Positions 43,833-57,762 of a DNA stretch of 64,000 nt are shown piece by piece. The stretch covers positions 17,549,781-17,613,780 of the forward strand of contig CM043801.1 of the NCBI GenBank assembly GCA_023974075.1, in the 5' to 3' direction. The DNA is from Chaenocephalus aceratus (lineage: Eukaryota; Chordata; Actinopteri; Perciformes; Channichthyidae). How positions within the stretch are numbered: position 1 is the stretch's first letter; each line of letters opens with the position of its first letter. Made by a program: the position numbers and the translations under genes. The notes beneath the pieces were generated by a model that saw only the letters and a program-made list of their open reading frames with translations, did no database searches and was not told the DNA's origin.

Positions 43833-44559
43833 TTAGCAAAACTGGATCAACTCCCTCATGCTGCAGCCCTTCTCACAGCAAATGTCAGATATTGTTCCGA
43901 CAGCCCGTCTAACTCGAGGGGACAGGCGGTACAAGTGAGGAGCCAAGGTGAACACGTCCTTTTCTCCGTTGGATTCTGGCGAAGTGTGGACCGTCTCCGT
44001 AGCCTGGTGCTCCTCTGCAGAGGCGTCCTGGTCCCCTGTGTCGAGGAAGAAAAAAAAAATCTGGGATTAAGAGAGAGCCCTCGAAATGTGTAGTCGTCTG
44101 CTTGAAACTTCTAGTGAAACTCAAAAGGAAACATATACATTGGTTTGGAGTCAACACAAACAAGAGATGTTGCCTGAATAGTGAATACAAATTATATTGT
44201 GCATCATATATTGCTTAAACAGAGGTCAGAAATTCAAAAAGTTAAATAAGAACAGTAGTGATCCTATGTTTAGCGCTCAAATCTTTCTCTAAGTGTTAAA
44301 TATCTCATAACTACTACAGTATAGAAGTCAGCAATGCAACCGTTGTTTGAATATTTCATATAAAACACTTACAGGTGTTTTGATGCTGCCCCAGATGTAC
44401 GTACGAGATGCTTCTCCTCAGCCGAGAGTTACCACAGTGCGACACGGCCAGACGAATCAGGTCTCTCCCACACAACTGGATCCTCTCCTCTGCATGAACC
44501 ACACACAGAGCAGCCACCAGCACCACCATCAGAGACACCAAACACTTAGCAGAAGACAT
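43833..44559 (-). CDS. Relaxin/insulin-family peptide precursor, insl5-like
   Basis: Two exons on the minus strand: 44559-44373 (donor T|GTAAGT) and 44035-43833 (acceptor CACAG). Together they encode 129 aa; the split codon becomes Trp63. Residues 1-23 form a signal peptide. The B chain follows, with Cys30 and Cys42 and the relaxin-type R-x-x-x-R-x-x-V (R32, R36, V39), closing at LRR (47-49). A C-peptide then leads to a furin-like RVRR (103-106). The A chain is ICCEKGC...C with Cys115, 116, 120 and 129, the family spacing. The GCSM motif in the A chain is like INSL5 rather than RLN3 or INSL3, but I cannot exclude another relaxin-family member. Members act as secreted hormones on RXFP receptors. 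A TATA box and AATAAA flank the gene. Confidence 0.85.
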
Positions 44560-44694
44560 TGTAAGACTGTTTCAGATCCTAGGGTGGTCAGTGGAGAAAG
44601 GAACCAAATGGACTGGTGGTTGAGAGGTGAGGATGGGATGTGCAGTGAGCAAGAAGGATGCACGCCGGTGATTTATGAGATGAATTTGAGGGGG

Positions 44695-44702
44695 CTTTTA
44701 TA
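44695..44702 (-). promoter_or_regulatory. TATA box of the relaxin-family gene
   Basis: TATAAAAG on the minus strand, 136 bp upstream of the ATG. It predicts a start of transcription near 44670. Confidence 0.6.
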
Positions 44703-45079
44703 GTCAATGTGGTTTCAAAAATGCTGAGGCTACAGAGTCTTCCGAAAAATGTATTTAGCCTTGGTGAAGGAAAAGTATGTCCTGATCTAGTGCTTAGCCT
44801 GAGAATGATGCAAAGTCTCCTCAAGGCTGAAACTCTCATTGAGATTAAAAACCTGTCCTGACAGGGTCAATCTTAAAAACATTGGGGTATCAGTCAGAGA
44901 AGTCCGAAGAATTAGCTAATTATTTTTGGCCTTTGACACTCTTTGGAACCCAACACAGGTCTGAGTTTGGTCATTTTTAAGAATTGTAAAGAGGAAAAGT
45001 GAGATAGCTTATAAACCCTGTGCTTACAGATCCTAATGTTGTTTTAGGGTTTTTCATTTTCTTTCCCACTCTTTTTATG

Positions 45080-46664
45080 CACTGTAAAATGTTTGGCTGT
45101 AAAATTACAGTAAATTACTGGCTAGTTTCATGGATTTCACAGTAATTGACTGTATATATTTCACAGTAATTTACTGTATATATTTCACAGTAATTTACTG
45201 TATATATATTTTACAGTTAATTAGAATAAAAGTACAACTAAATACTGTGACTTTACAGTTGCCATGCCCATGGAATTACTGTGATATAGCAGTACAGAGC
45301 TGTGGTATTATGGTACCTTGCTGTACATAAATTACAGTAATTACCTCTATTTTCACACTATTACTGTAGAAGTAATGCAACACAGTAGCCAGTAATTTAC
45401 TGTAAATATACAAATCTAAATAATACCATAATATATTGTAAATTTGACTGGGATTGTACCATAACTACACAATTCAATCAGCTCAATCAACAAAGAAAAA
45501 CAAAGAAAATGTCCATTTTAACTTTGTATTACTCCATTGAAGTGCAAAGTACATTTCACAGTGTCTTGGAAATGTTGTTACGGCCCCAACCTCTAATCCG
45601 CGGTAGTGGCTTGTGCTGAGACCCACAACATGAAAGAATACACGCAATAACCGGTACTTGGTAACGAGCATTTATTTAATCAGCCTTTTGCTCACTCAAG
45701 CGAAACAAAAAGAGGTCTGGAGGACTGGCCAAAAGGAACAAACAGAAGGAGGGAACCCGAGCCAGCCACACTACGGGCCGTAGGACCCAGAACTCCCCCG
45801 ACTAACCAAAAATCAAACATAAACCCTATGGGAAACAAAATAAAGCCGCGAAAACTGGACTACCAGGTCCTCCAGGATAAACATAAACACATCTGCAAAA
45901 ATATGGCCTACAGCTCAGAATGGCAAAGAGGTATTCTAAGGACAGTGTCTCCGGCGTTAGGATAGGCGAGACATCCTTCTCCTCCAGCTTCTCTTTATAT
46001 ATACACACGGCTGAGTGGAATTTGGAACACCTGGGCAGAGGCGGAGCCAGGGGCAGACCAGGTGCACCTGGGCAGAGGCGGAGCCAGGGAGACAGAAAAC
46101 AAGGAGGGGAGCACTTAACACATGTCTACACAGACATCCACTCAAAGTCAACAACTTTTCTGAAGAATGTGCTGACATGGGGGTTTAAATTGCCATGCCT
46201 CTTTTTGGCTTTCGAGTCCGTCTCAGGATTAATGCCCAGGATGCACCTGAAAACACTAAGCCAAGACAACAATTTAAATGTTACATAGATGTATATGTTG
46301 CATCGTTTATTTGAAGGCAGATGCAGCAGTGCCCCTTTCAATTTAAGTAAAACCTGCACCAAAGAAAGAATTTTAAAGCGATAAAAGCAAGAAAATCACT
46401 TAATTTGTTGTGTTATCACAGAGGATGGTCTGAATACAGTATTTTACTATGAAATAATACAGTAACATGTTGTGAAATCCTGGTAATCATTTATCCTGTA
46501 CATTCACAGTAATTAACTGTGCCTGTATTGATTTCACTGTGAAATTCTAAATTACAGTGTTATATTGTGAACATTACAGGTAAAGACTGTAAAGTGGTAA
46601 AACAGTAATTTATTGTAAAATATTACAGCTAAATATTGTGAAATCATGGTAATATTTTACAGTG
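45080..46664. mobile_element. ACAGTAA-rich element with CACTGTAAAA ends, split by an LTR
   Basis: Begins CACTGTAAAA and ends TTTTACAGTG. The outer 350 bp on the left and 240 bp on the right are full of the palindromic unit acagtaattactgt. The middle is occupied by a solo LTR at 45576-46120. No target duplication was confirmed at the outer ends. Confidence 0.6.
45576..46120 (-). mobile_element. Solo LTR (minus orientation)
   Basis: 545 bp with TGTTA...TAACA ends, flanked by AATGT (45571-45575) and CATGT (46121-46125), a 5-bp duplication with one mismatch. On the minus strand it has a TATATATAAAG box near 46000 followed downstream by AATAAA near 45672, the normal LTR order of promoter and polyadenylation signal. 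No internal retroelement genes are present, so it is a recombined solo LTR. Confidence 0.7.
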
Positions 46665-47511
46665 TGCCTGTAACATTTACTTATATTCATTTGGAATTTC
46701 TGAAAAGTCCAAATTCATGTTATTGTGTTACCGTGAACTACTTGAATACGTGTTGCTTTTGCACCTTATCTTGACACATCTTGAGGGATGGAGCTAATTG
46801 GAACATAGAGTGATGGGCAAAGATATATCAAGGATATTGACTATTCACACACATGGTCACCCCAGGATGTACTGTGGTTGCATAATCATGACGGAGATGA
46901 CTGTTTCCCAGCAAATGACAAATATGGAAGGTAGCAGTTTAACATCTTAAATGTACTTCTGTCTTGATTGCAATTCTATCTCTCATTCTCCTCAAGGGTA
47001 AGCAGTGTTTGGCTTATTAGATAGCAGGATTATGAATTGAAAATAACAATCTTACTTGTTTATTATTTTTGACTCACAGATTCTTAATGTGTATTTCCTG
47101 TAGAAGGTCCTAAAGTTTTTTTCAGTTAAAAAGTTCAAATTGATATTTTTACAATATACAAACAATGGAGTAAATGACTATGTGTAAAAACCTTTCACTT
47201 CCAATCATTCCTACATAGCATTTTAGCTTTTATTGCTTTTGTTTTTAGGACTGTTCTGTCACCGCCATCATCAACCTTGATTAGCAGCAACAGTTGTTCA
47301 CAGCTCTGATAAAAAATTGTGTTTGCTACCTGCCCAGCACCAAACAGCAGAAAGGGAACAATAGCAACTAGCTGGTAACACAGTGGATTATTTAGCAGCC
47401 AGATATTGCCCTCAGAAGTTTGTGGCGACTTAAATTTTCCTTAAAAAAAGTTAGCAGTGTTGCTGTGTGTGCTTGTGAACCACACCTCTAAGCTAAAACG
47501 TATTGCTTAAT

Positions 47512-47990
47512 GGTCCCCTATTATACTCTTTTTCAAAAAATATACATATATATATAATATATATTATAGGTCTCAGATATATACAAAAAACAGATGGAAA
47601 CATATATCTGATATATATCAGATATATACAAAAACCAAACAGATCATGCGTTGTAGCATGTCATATACTACAACTGTTTCAGCACTGTTTCAAAAGTGCT
47701 GATTCTGTGTCTTTTGCTTTAAATGCAAATGAGCTGCCACTCCCGACACCTCTCTGCAAAGTGTTTGGATTTAAAAAAAAACACAATTGGTGCTCTAGGA
47801 AGAGGTGGGCGGGTGTTACCTTCGTTGGTTATTGTCTAATTTTCGCCCAACCCCAAAAAACAGTTGTGACTTCAAAAGAGAGAGAATATTTTTTCCTGAA
47901 ACTTTCCGACTAATTTTCTTATCACGGATGGGACACAAGTTTTTTTCAAAGACATGAAAAAGTGGAGTTTGCACAATAGAGGCCCTTTTA
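47512..47990. mobile_element. Non-autonomous DNA transposon (GGTCCCCTATTATA ends)
   Basis: The left end ggtcccctattatactctttttca pairs imperfectly with the right end tgaaaaagtggagtttgcacaatagaggccc. TTAA precedes the left end, but the right flank lacks a clear match. The left third contains a small inverted AT array (tatatctgatatatatcagatata). Confidence 0.55.
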
Positions 47991-49745
47991 GGTCATGTAT
48001 ACTGCTCTAAGTTCATTCAAATTGATATGCTTGTGTATGAGGTATAGTCACACTTTTTCTGGTTTGAAACAGATGATATATGAAATATAACTTTTTACAA
48101 GCTAAACTAAAGTCAAGATTTTGATCTTCATCTCTTCTCCAACATTGGGTTTGGGCCTCTGCCTGTCTGTCTGTATTTCCCTCACCTGATGTCCCTCTTG
48201 ACTACATAATATTCCCCTCCAGTCAGTCCTGGCTGAGTCACAGGGGACAGACAGAATCTCGTACTCTTGAGTTTTAATTTATGCTGACGACACTACTAAA
48301 CCACTTGCATCTTTCGCAATACCCTGTAATACTATTAGACAGGAAGCATCATCCCTCCCCAGCCAAGTGTCTGTTAATAGCAATGGAAGTTTGTCTAAAG
48401 GGAATGTGGATGGTCCTGATTATAGTGGAGAGAGGCTAATACAAGATGGAGTGCTCTTTCTCTTTTTGTCATTTTAACCGGTCTATGGAACAAGTACTTT
48501 TATATATAATAAATTCCAGCGTGTTTGCACTCTGTATACTGTAGTTTTTAGCATTTGCACAACAAAGAAAAACAATGACACAATAAAATATTGACCCATT
48601 TTTCAGAATTTGCAGGAGAAAAATATTTGTGTATATTTGCAGTAACTGATTGGACTATTGTTACAAAAAATAAAGCATGTATATACATCAAAATGTTATG
48701 AAATATCTAGAAAATGCCTGTAAAATGAAATACTTATCATAAATGAACACTCTTTGGCTAGCTTTTGTTTGCACTTTCTGACTAAAGTTCATACAGTAAC
48801 ATATTTTAAAGCACTAAAGCTGTCAAAAAACACAGAAACTGGACATAGTTATTTTCCTTCAGCAATTATTTTTGTAGATAACAAGGGGGTAATAGCTATA
48901 TTAATCTGATGATTTTCACATCATCTCATTGAACATACATCTTATAAACTTCTCATAAATATGCAGAAATTGTGTTTCATATGGGAGAAGTCGGGAGCTA
49001 ATACTTCACAGGGCTCTGCTTTTCTAAATCAAATGCAACCAGTGCATGTGCTGGGTGTTTTGCCATGATTGGAGGAAGCTCTTCAGTTGAAAAAGGTGTG
49101 TAAATCTACATAAACATATGTTCGAGAGTAAACTGTAATCGTGGTCTGTTGCATTTAGTGAATAATCAATACAATATAAATGTGCTTCATAGCTCTCTGG
49201 TCTTCAGAGAACTGCTGCCCAGGACAGGAATCTCATTATTGGTCTTAGCCAAGCAAAGCTGGCAGGTCACGGCTTGAACGCAGGACAGGGTCATGCTTGA
49301 TCCTCACACCTCTGGTCAAGAGAGTTTAGCTCTCCCTCCCTGTTGTGATCAAGCCAAATAATGACATGTTGAATGACTTTAATACAGTAATTGACAATGC
49401 CCATGTAACCTGTAGCCCAAAAAGTAGTTTTTCCTTCTTTATCAAATGTTACTTCCATCCTTCCTGAAAGCGGCTCATAATATGTCCAAACCTATACATG
49501 AATATATATCTACATACACATGCAGAATCTGTTGGCAATAGGACAAGATTTTGGTATTGGAAGTTTTCTGGTTTCCACCTGCAGTCCAACTAGTATTGAC
49601 CCAATAAGTGTTAGCTGGCTGCTTGAATGTTGGAAAACAGTCTGTTTAAAAAGCTCAAAAAGCTAAATGCATTGACTGAAATGCAATCTTGGAACCCATC
49701 AGATATCGTCTGATAAGATTTAGCTTTTTATTTATTTGCCCCATC
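47991..49745. other. No gene seen; intergenic
   Basis: AT-rich single-copy-looking DNA between the relaxin-family gene region and kcnv2. No exon or repeat end recognised. Confidence 0.4.
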
Positions 49746-49749
49746 TTAA

Positions 49750-50133
49750 AAGGTATGTAAGAATGGAGAAACCAGCTCGAGTGCGCTAGAATTTGAAACT
49801 ACGCAGCCGGAAAAAATCTGCCACTTCCTTCAGACTTCCTTACAGAGCCCCTCCTCCAACACACACGAATGCGCACATGACCAATGAGGACACGAGATAA
49901 GTTTGTGCACGAGATGGAAGGCTGACAGGCAGGTAGGCCATCCAGTTATTTTGGCCGGGCCAGCTAAAATAATTGGTCGTGCTTTTTACTGCGCCACGGC
50001 TTCCACAGATGAATTTGTTTTTTTGATGTATTTATTGTCAAAGCATTTAATGTATTCATTGCTCTCGGGATGTTAAGAGCATTCCATTGAATATAACAAA
50101 CAGTGTTTCTGAAGTGAATTACCTACCCCACCT
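49750..50133. mobile_element. TTAA-type MITE, copy 2
   Basis: 384 bp, closely similar to 43286-43670 and in the same orientation, between TTAA at 49746-49749 and 50134-50137. The left terminus has decayed (a small deletion in the ggtggggtaggtaa end); the right terminus is intact. Confidence 0.85.
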
Positions 50134-50934
50134 TTAAGCCGGTTCCGAAATTGGTGCACACCTGATCCGATTATCTGTGCCATCAAAATAGTCACAGCAC
50201 ATGACTTCTGCCGTTGTCTGACTGGGCAGGAGGCCTAAGCGCAAATCCTGGTAATCCTTGACAAAATAAAAATTACACTACTGCACGTTTGTTCCTGTGA
50301 TAGACCCTGGTTCACCTCTCCTCCCCTCACAACATCAAGAGCACGCTGACTAGACAGAGAAATAAATGCTTTATTTGTCAATAATAACATGATCATGATG
50401 CATTCACAGAAATCTGTGAGGCTTTATTGCTTGTACATTTGTATTTTCTTAGACTAGAAAAGTAGAAGGCAATGACTACAATGCTAAAACTGACTGGTAT
50501 TTAAATCAAGGCTATACTGCAGTTGTGTGGAAAATCAAGAATGTCAAGAGATTAGCTGTTTAAAATAGACTATGTATAGCACTTCCTGTTAAATTGATTA
50601 AAGTATGACATTGCTTCTTAATAATGTTATTCCTTGACCTCCTCCTTCAGTTAAGCTGGAATTAGTAGCAGTCGAGTACTATTCCTGGAAGCCGACAACA
50701 AGCTGTCCAGCAGGAGCATCTTGTCCATTTGACAGAGGAGTCATCGGCCATAGCGTGCAAACAGTACCTACTGCAAAGCTGAAGCTTAAAGCTTATCTCA
50801 ACTTGCCACCGCCTCCATTGCCCCCTCCCCTGGATTGTCTTAAATCACGTAGGCTGTAAATTGGGAGGCAGACACTGTCTCACAATTTCCCCACCCATTG
50901 GTGATAAGGCCTTTCAGAATGTGCAAAGTTTAAA

Positions 50935-53900
50935 CTATTGGGCAGCTAAGTCCTCGCTCTCGTGGACAGTTTGCCTTCCAATGGGCCGATAGTGAATCTC
51001 GTCGTCAGACTCCTCCAGCTGGGGATCGAAGCAGTTGTCAAACTTGCGCCTCAGACGTTTCTTGAGCTGGAATGAGCGCACAGTGTTTGTATATGTGTAT
51101 TCTTGTTCCTTCAGTTTAGCGTAATAGTCTGAGAACTTGTTGAACAGGATGGAGATGGGCATGCCGTTGAGGATGATGCCAAAAGAGATGCATCCAAACG
51201 CCACACAGCGGCCCATATAGGAGATAGGGACCACATCCCCATAGCCCACAGTAGAGATGCTCACCTGTAGGAAAAGAATCAAGTGAGTCAGCATACATGC
51301 AGCACTATTTGAAATAAGAAAATGCAAGAGCAAGGGGCAGGATCCCCATGCTCAATACTCCTGTGCCTCTGTTTTGATTATTTTTTGGAAAATTATAACT
51401 TAAGATGGTGGAAGAATGTAAAATTGGGATTTCCCTTTTTACCCCCAAAGAGCAAATGCTCATCCTCATCGTGCCTATCCTAAAATGCCCTTTGGCCTTG
51501 GGGAGTGCAATAATTAAAATGTTTCTTGTACTGATCAGTTGATGTGTCGCTAAGATTAGAGTTAAGAGGATCAAATAAACATCCACAAATTCTATTCAAC
51601 ACTTTCCGTCTCTCGAATGCAATCACTCTGTCTAGCCACAAACAAGATGCATTATCCGTATTAGAGGAGATTAGACACATATCAGTAACAGCTGCCACCA
51701 GATGAATACAACCTAAATGACCCTAAATTGACAGTGCATGAAATTGGAAAAATAGACTAGTAAATTAAAACAAAAAGCAACCAAAGTTTGGGGTAAGTTA
51801 TTATTTTTAAGCAGAACAACACAACATAGTTCATAAGAAATGATAAAGAAATAGCCTACTATTTTTTAATTACCATAGTTTGCATCAAAAAAAATCAAGA
51901 ATGATTTAAAGGAAATCAAAAGTATTGGTGGAGCCTTTGAATATGTATTCCTGTACATTAGCCTATAGTTCAGATAGTTTATTAGCTAAATGTACTGCAT
52001 CCTATACCCCATAGTCAATTGCTGGATGTATCTGACACAATTTCTATCGACTAGAATTGTAAAAGAAACCGGAATCTTTTGCAATTTCTTTGGTGGTCAG
52101 AATGTGTTTAGTCCAATATTCGGTTTGCATCATTATCTCTCTTTCCAATAATTAAAAGAATAGTTTGACCTTTAGGGGAAAATGCCATGAGTTATAAGAA
52201 GATTAGAGTTACCAACAAAAATAGTGTTTTGATAACACGGGGTGTTCAGGTAACACTTAAAGACTTTGTTATGGAACGCAAAGCAGAGTAGGGGGCTAGT
52301 ACGATTGTGGATGTCATGCGAGCATAACATGGTGAAAACAATCAGTCTAAATTAACAATCGGGACGGAAATGTTCGGATTTCCAAAGGGAGGTTCTGTGA
52401 ATAAATAAAAAATCAAGAACCGAAATAATTGAACTATTCATATCTTAGACTGCACTGTAACTTTTATCTTTTAATGTTTATTTTATTAGCTTTTCTTTTT
52501 AATGACTGATTTTAAATGCCATTTTCTTAATGTCTTTCATTTTTTGTTTTTCTTTTAATGTTTCTTTTATTATCTTTTACTGTTTTTAAATGCCTTTCTG
52601 AATGTCTTTCATTTTTGTAAAGCACCTTGAATTGCCTGGTGCTGAAAGGTGCTATATAAATAAACTTGCCTTACCTTGCCTTGCCTTGCCTTGCCTTACC
52701 ATTAGAGTTGGTCCCATCTTCTAAATGCTTAGTACCTTTAGTTGTTCCATACAAATAATAGTGATTCACATGCTACCTGGTACCATATAAACATGTTGTT
52801 TCATGACGTGTCCGTCAAGGTCAAGGAAAATGGTAAGAAAGGGGAAAAATAATTGACTTTACACTATTTGGATGGAGCTAAGATCGTATGATACAAATGT
52901 TTTTCAGCAAAAATAGAGTTCTACCTCAAGTCAAGGTCAAGAAAATAAACCAAGAACCAGAGTTTAGGATGATTTGGACGTTGAAGTTTATTCCACTCAC
53001 CGCTGCCCACCACCAGGCGTCTGGTATGCTGGTGAACGGTGTTCCAGGCTGATCGATCTCCACAGAGTGCATCAGAGCAGAGAAGGTGAAGATGCCCATG
53101 GCGATGAACAGAAACAGACAGCACACCTACATAGTGACAGAAAAGTACATGTAAACAGCTGTGCCCAATCATGTTTGGAGATCTATTCATACATTGAAGA
53201 CAACCAGCAAGTCACATGACAATTTTAAGCTGTATTATGACTGAACTAAAATACCTAAATATTGTACATGAACTACTACAAAACGGTCACGCAGATCTTT
53301 TTTTAAATGAATAGCAACATTTTCAGTTTCAGTTTGCCAAGAACACCTTAAAGCGTAATTACTTTTTACCACCTTGACTTAAAAACAACAAAGCCTTTAC
53401 TGTGCTTCTTCTCTTTTAAAAATGGCGAAGGTTTACATAACTCTTCGTGGGTCCTGAGTTATCAAGTTCCCAGGATAAACAGTACACATTCATCAATGGA
53501 TTTTGGGGGGATTTAGGCGGCAGGGAACATAAGCTCAAAATATTTGAATGTTATGATCATACAAAGCTGTATAAAGTTGATAGAGTGACTTTAGCAACAT
53601 TAGCATCTGCTGTTGGCTTTGTTATGGTCTCTGCGCACTCTTGAGGGAAATATCTGCTTTTTAGCTGCTTAATGTACCACTTTGTTTACTAGCTAGCAGT
53701 AACCTATGTCTCTTGGCAGTTAAGAGCTTGGCAGGAAGTGGCAGGCATGAAAACAAAAACCATGAGTTGAAAGACCCTAAAGTGTGTGTAATCGTTCTGT
53801 GTCAGGCTCATTAATATGAGTAGTTTTACTTTTATTGTAAATAAATTATTATAGCCTTAACTTTGTATGTGAGTTAGCCATTGTTTTATTTGTGCACGTC

Positions 53901-55236
53901 CCCTCAATAAAGTATTTTTGTGTTTCTCATATATTTGCCTCCATACCTGCTCAGAGCACTGTCGGATGGTAAAGCCAAAAGCCCTCATGCCTGTTGAGTG
54001 ACGAGCAAGCTTCAAAATACGAAAGATGCGCATCAACTTGACCACCTTGAGCACCTTGCTGATTTTGCTGACCCTCGCCATGGCCTTCAAATCCTCTTTT
54101 GCACCAATGTCTTCTGAGTCCATTACAAATGTTTCAAACATGATCTGGAGGAAGTAGGGCATTACAGCGACCACGTCAACTAAGTTCAGGGCACTCTTCA
54201 GAAAATGCTTGATGTTGGATGTGGTGAATAAACGCAAGAAGTACTCCAAGGTGAAGAAAAGGATGGAAGATATCTCTACCCACTCCATGTAGGTTTTGCC
54301 TCCAATTTTGTACTCCCTCAGTTCATTTACTGTGTTCATTGTCATGGCAACAATGGAGATGAGCACAAAGAGACTGGAAAACACGGCAAATGCTTTTGCT
54401 GATAGTGAGGAGTAAGGATCCTCCATCAAGTCCCAGAGGATCTTCCTTAAGCCTCCGAGAAACATCTTCTTGTATCCATCGTCATCTTGGTGAGGCTTAA
54501 TCTCATCGATCAACTCCTGGTTCACCTTCAGTTGGTCTCTGATGTCATCTACTTTCTCCTCAAACAGAATGCGGCAGCACCTGGGAAGAACAACATGTAT
54601 TGTCTATTTTGAAGAGAAACGTACGCTTAAATTACACAAAAAGCAACAGACCAACCTCTACTTTACACAAAGTAAATATTCAGTATCTACAGCATACCTT
54701 GGAGTGTCCTTCAGTTTTAACCCCCAGAATAACATCTCTTGTTCAAAGTGGACAGGGCAGAGACTATCCATCACCCACAGGACATTACTGCAGTAGAAGT
54801 GGAAGATGTAGTGGAAAAACATGGGGTCCCTGTCGAAAAAGAACTCGTTGTTCTGAACGTTGTAATCGTCACAGAGCGTCAGACGTTTGGCCGGATCTTT
54901 ACAGAGGACAAGGACTCCAATCCTGGTTTTTGGGTGTTTGAGGATCAAATGCGTCGGAATGTGAAATACCTTTCCGCCTACATTAAGGTTGACAATGTTT
55001 GATTTCCTAGGATTTTTCGCAGGTTTTTCCTGATCTTTTCCCGTCTTTTTTTTCTCATCAGGTGCATCAAGGTTTTCCATAGATGTCCATGGTTTTATAG
55101 AGCTGTCCTGTGAAAAGGGGAACTCACAATCCTGGTCTTCAATGCTGAGTGAGAAACTCACTTCCCGTTTTATGGTTGCAAAAAGACTCGAGCGACGCTT
55201 TTTCAGCACTTTCATATTGGGCTTTAAAGCCTCCAT
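50935..55236 (-). CDS. kcnv2: Silent voltage-gated K+ channel subunit, KCNV2 (Kv8.2) type
   Basis: Four minus-strand exons: 55236-54698, 54580-53947, 53126-53001 and 51264-50935, all with GT-AG borders and joining in frame to 542 aa (human KCNV2 is 545). The T1 domain starts at NLNVGG (83-88). S1 is about 242-263, S2 280-299, S3 306-330. S4 (348-375) has the spaced basic residues of [15 protein letters not shown]5 is 392-412, the filter TVGYGD 438-443, and S6 ends [22 protein letters not shown]6 lacks the PVP bend of conducting Kv channels, as in electrically silent subunits. KCNV2 co-assembles with Kv2 channels in photoreceptor inner segments. The sequence around S4-S5 ([14 protein letters not shown]) and the WWWAA pore helix fit KCNV2 much better than KCNV1, KCNG or KCNS. 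Teleost a/b paralogue not assigned. Confidence 0.93.
52440..52700 (+). mobile_element. L2-like LINE 3' tail in kcnv2 intron 3
   Basis: Ends with gtgctgaaaggtgctatataaataaac followed by (CTTGC)n-type repeats (about 52665-52698), the usual 3' end of fish L2/Maui-like LINEs. The copy is severely 5'-truncated and lies in the antisense direction to the host gene. Confidence 0.65.
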
Positions 55237-55463
55237 TGTGACAGATTCTCAGAAAACAAAACAAACAAACAACGGTTTTGTGTCAATCAAGTCAGTGAAA
55301 AACAATAAGTATTCAAAGACATCTCCATTAAGGCTTAATATCGTTCTCTGAAAAAAATGCTTTCAGGTTGAAATAAATGTGAAGAAAGAGCGACCGTGCT
55401 TGTCTCTCAGTGTCCAAGAAGATCAACAGCATGAGTGAGGGATTCAGCCTCTTTACTGATTCT

Positions 55464-55524
55464 CTAATCCTATTGCTGTTCTTTCTGTCCAAACGCAAGT
55501 TAAAAATACTGTTCACGAGGATTA
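55464..55524. promoter_or_regulatory. Two OTX/CRX-type motifs upstream of kcnv2
   Basis: CTAATCC at 55464-55470 and GGATTAG at 55519-55525, 228 and 283 bp upstream of the kcnv2 ATG. These match the K50 homeodomain consensus (TAATCC) used by CRX and OTX in photoreceptors. Such short motifs are frequent by chance; location and gene identity make them plausible. Confidence 0.35.
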
Positions 55525-55525
55525 G

Positions 55526-56393
55526 TGTTGTGATTTAAGGCTTTGAGTTCGGAGAGAGGCGGAGAGAGTGCTGTGATCACAGTGTTGTAAAGCTAACAAT
55601 GCTATGAAGAGGCTTTAGCACAGGGAATTCGTTTTAATGCTGCAGTTATATTACACTGGCTATAGTGTACAGCTAAAAATAACAGTCAAAAATAAGCCTG
55701 AGTTTGTATTTCAATTAAAGTCACAGAATAAATAAATGGTATAAATCATCATGTTAGAAAATATATTTTTGTTATAAATAATATAATTCCTGTTTGGCAT
55801 TGGAGCATTCATTTTAAATGGATATTTACATTAGTTTCTCAGAACATAGTCAAGCATAGTCAAAGTTAAATCACATTTTGATTAAACGAAACAAAATTAC
55901 AGTGTATAGAATAAAACTATGATTAAGTTTAACTATGCACTCTAATAATTAGAATATGCTTAAAAAATAAATAGGCCTATGTGTTTGATGCTGCAATAGA
56001 GAAATGGAAATATGTGTAGTCTCTGAACAAATACAATAAAAAAAACAGGCAATAATTAACAACGGCATGAATATATGTTAAAAATACGGTTGACCTTATA
56101 GAGACATTCCATATTAAATTTCAATCAAATCTAAAGTTAAAATAAGTGCTATTGGAGAAAAGATTACAATACAAGGATGAATGGTATAGCCCTGGATTCC
56201 ACCCATGAAAGTGTGTGAATGGTGTTGGCCATTCCCCGGAAAAGGAAGTGGGTATCTTAAATATTATTTCAATTATTTAAAAAGAATATTGCGTGTTATT
56301 TATACATTTATTTTTGATATATGATTGTTTTGATTTGATAACATTTTAAACAAAATTGGGACGTAAAAAAAACCAAACAAGAATTACATTTAC
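55526..56393. other. Head-to-head intergenic region between kcnv2 and rps28
   Basis: AT-rich, no open frame or repeat end recognised. The two genes are transcribed away from each other from this interval. Confidence 0.5.
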
Positions 56394-56430
56394 TATATAT
56401 CACTGCCGCGCACCACGTGACTTCCTTTCC
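56394..56430 (+). promoter_or_regulatory. rps28 core promoter with TOP-like start
   Basis: A TATATAT sequence at 56394-56400 lies about 27 bp before a pyrimidine tract CTTCCTTTCC (56421-56430), the expected 5'TOP start of a ribosomal protein mRNA. A CACGTG E-box (56414-56419) and ETS-like GGAA cores on the reverse strand lie between and over it. Confidence 0.6.
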
Positions 56431-56446
56431 GGTCTAACCTGACAAC

Positions 56447-57762
<1,316 letters not shown>

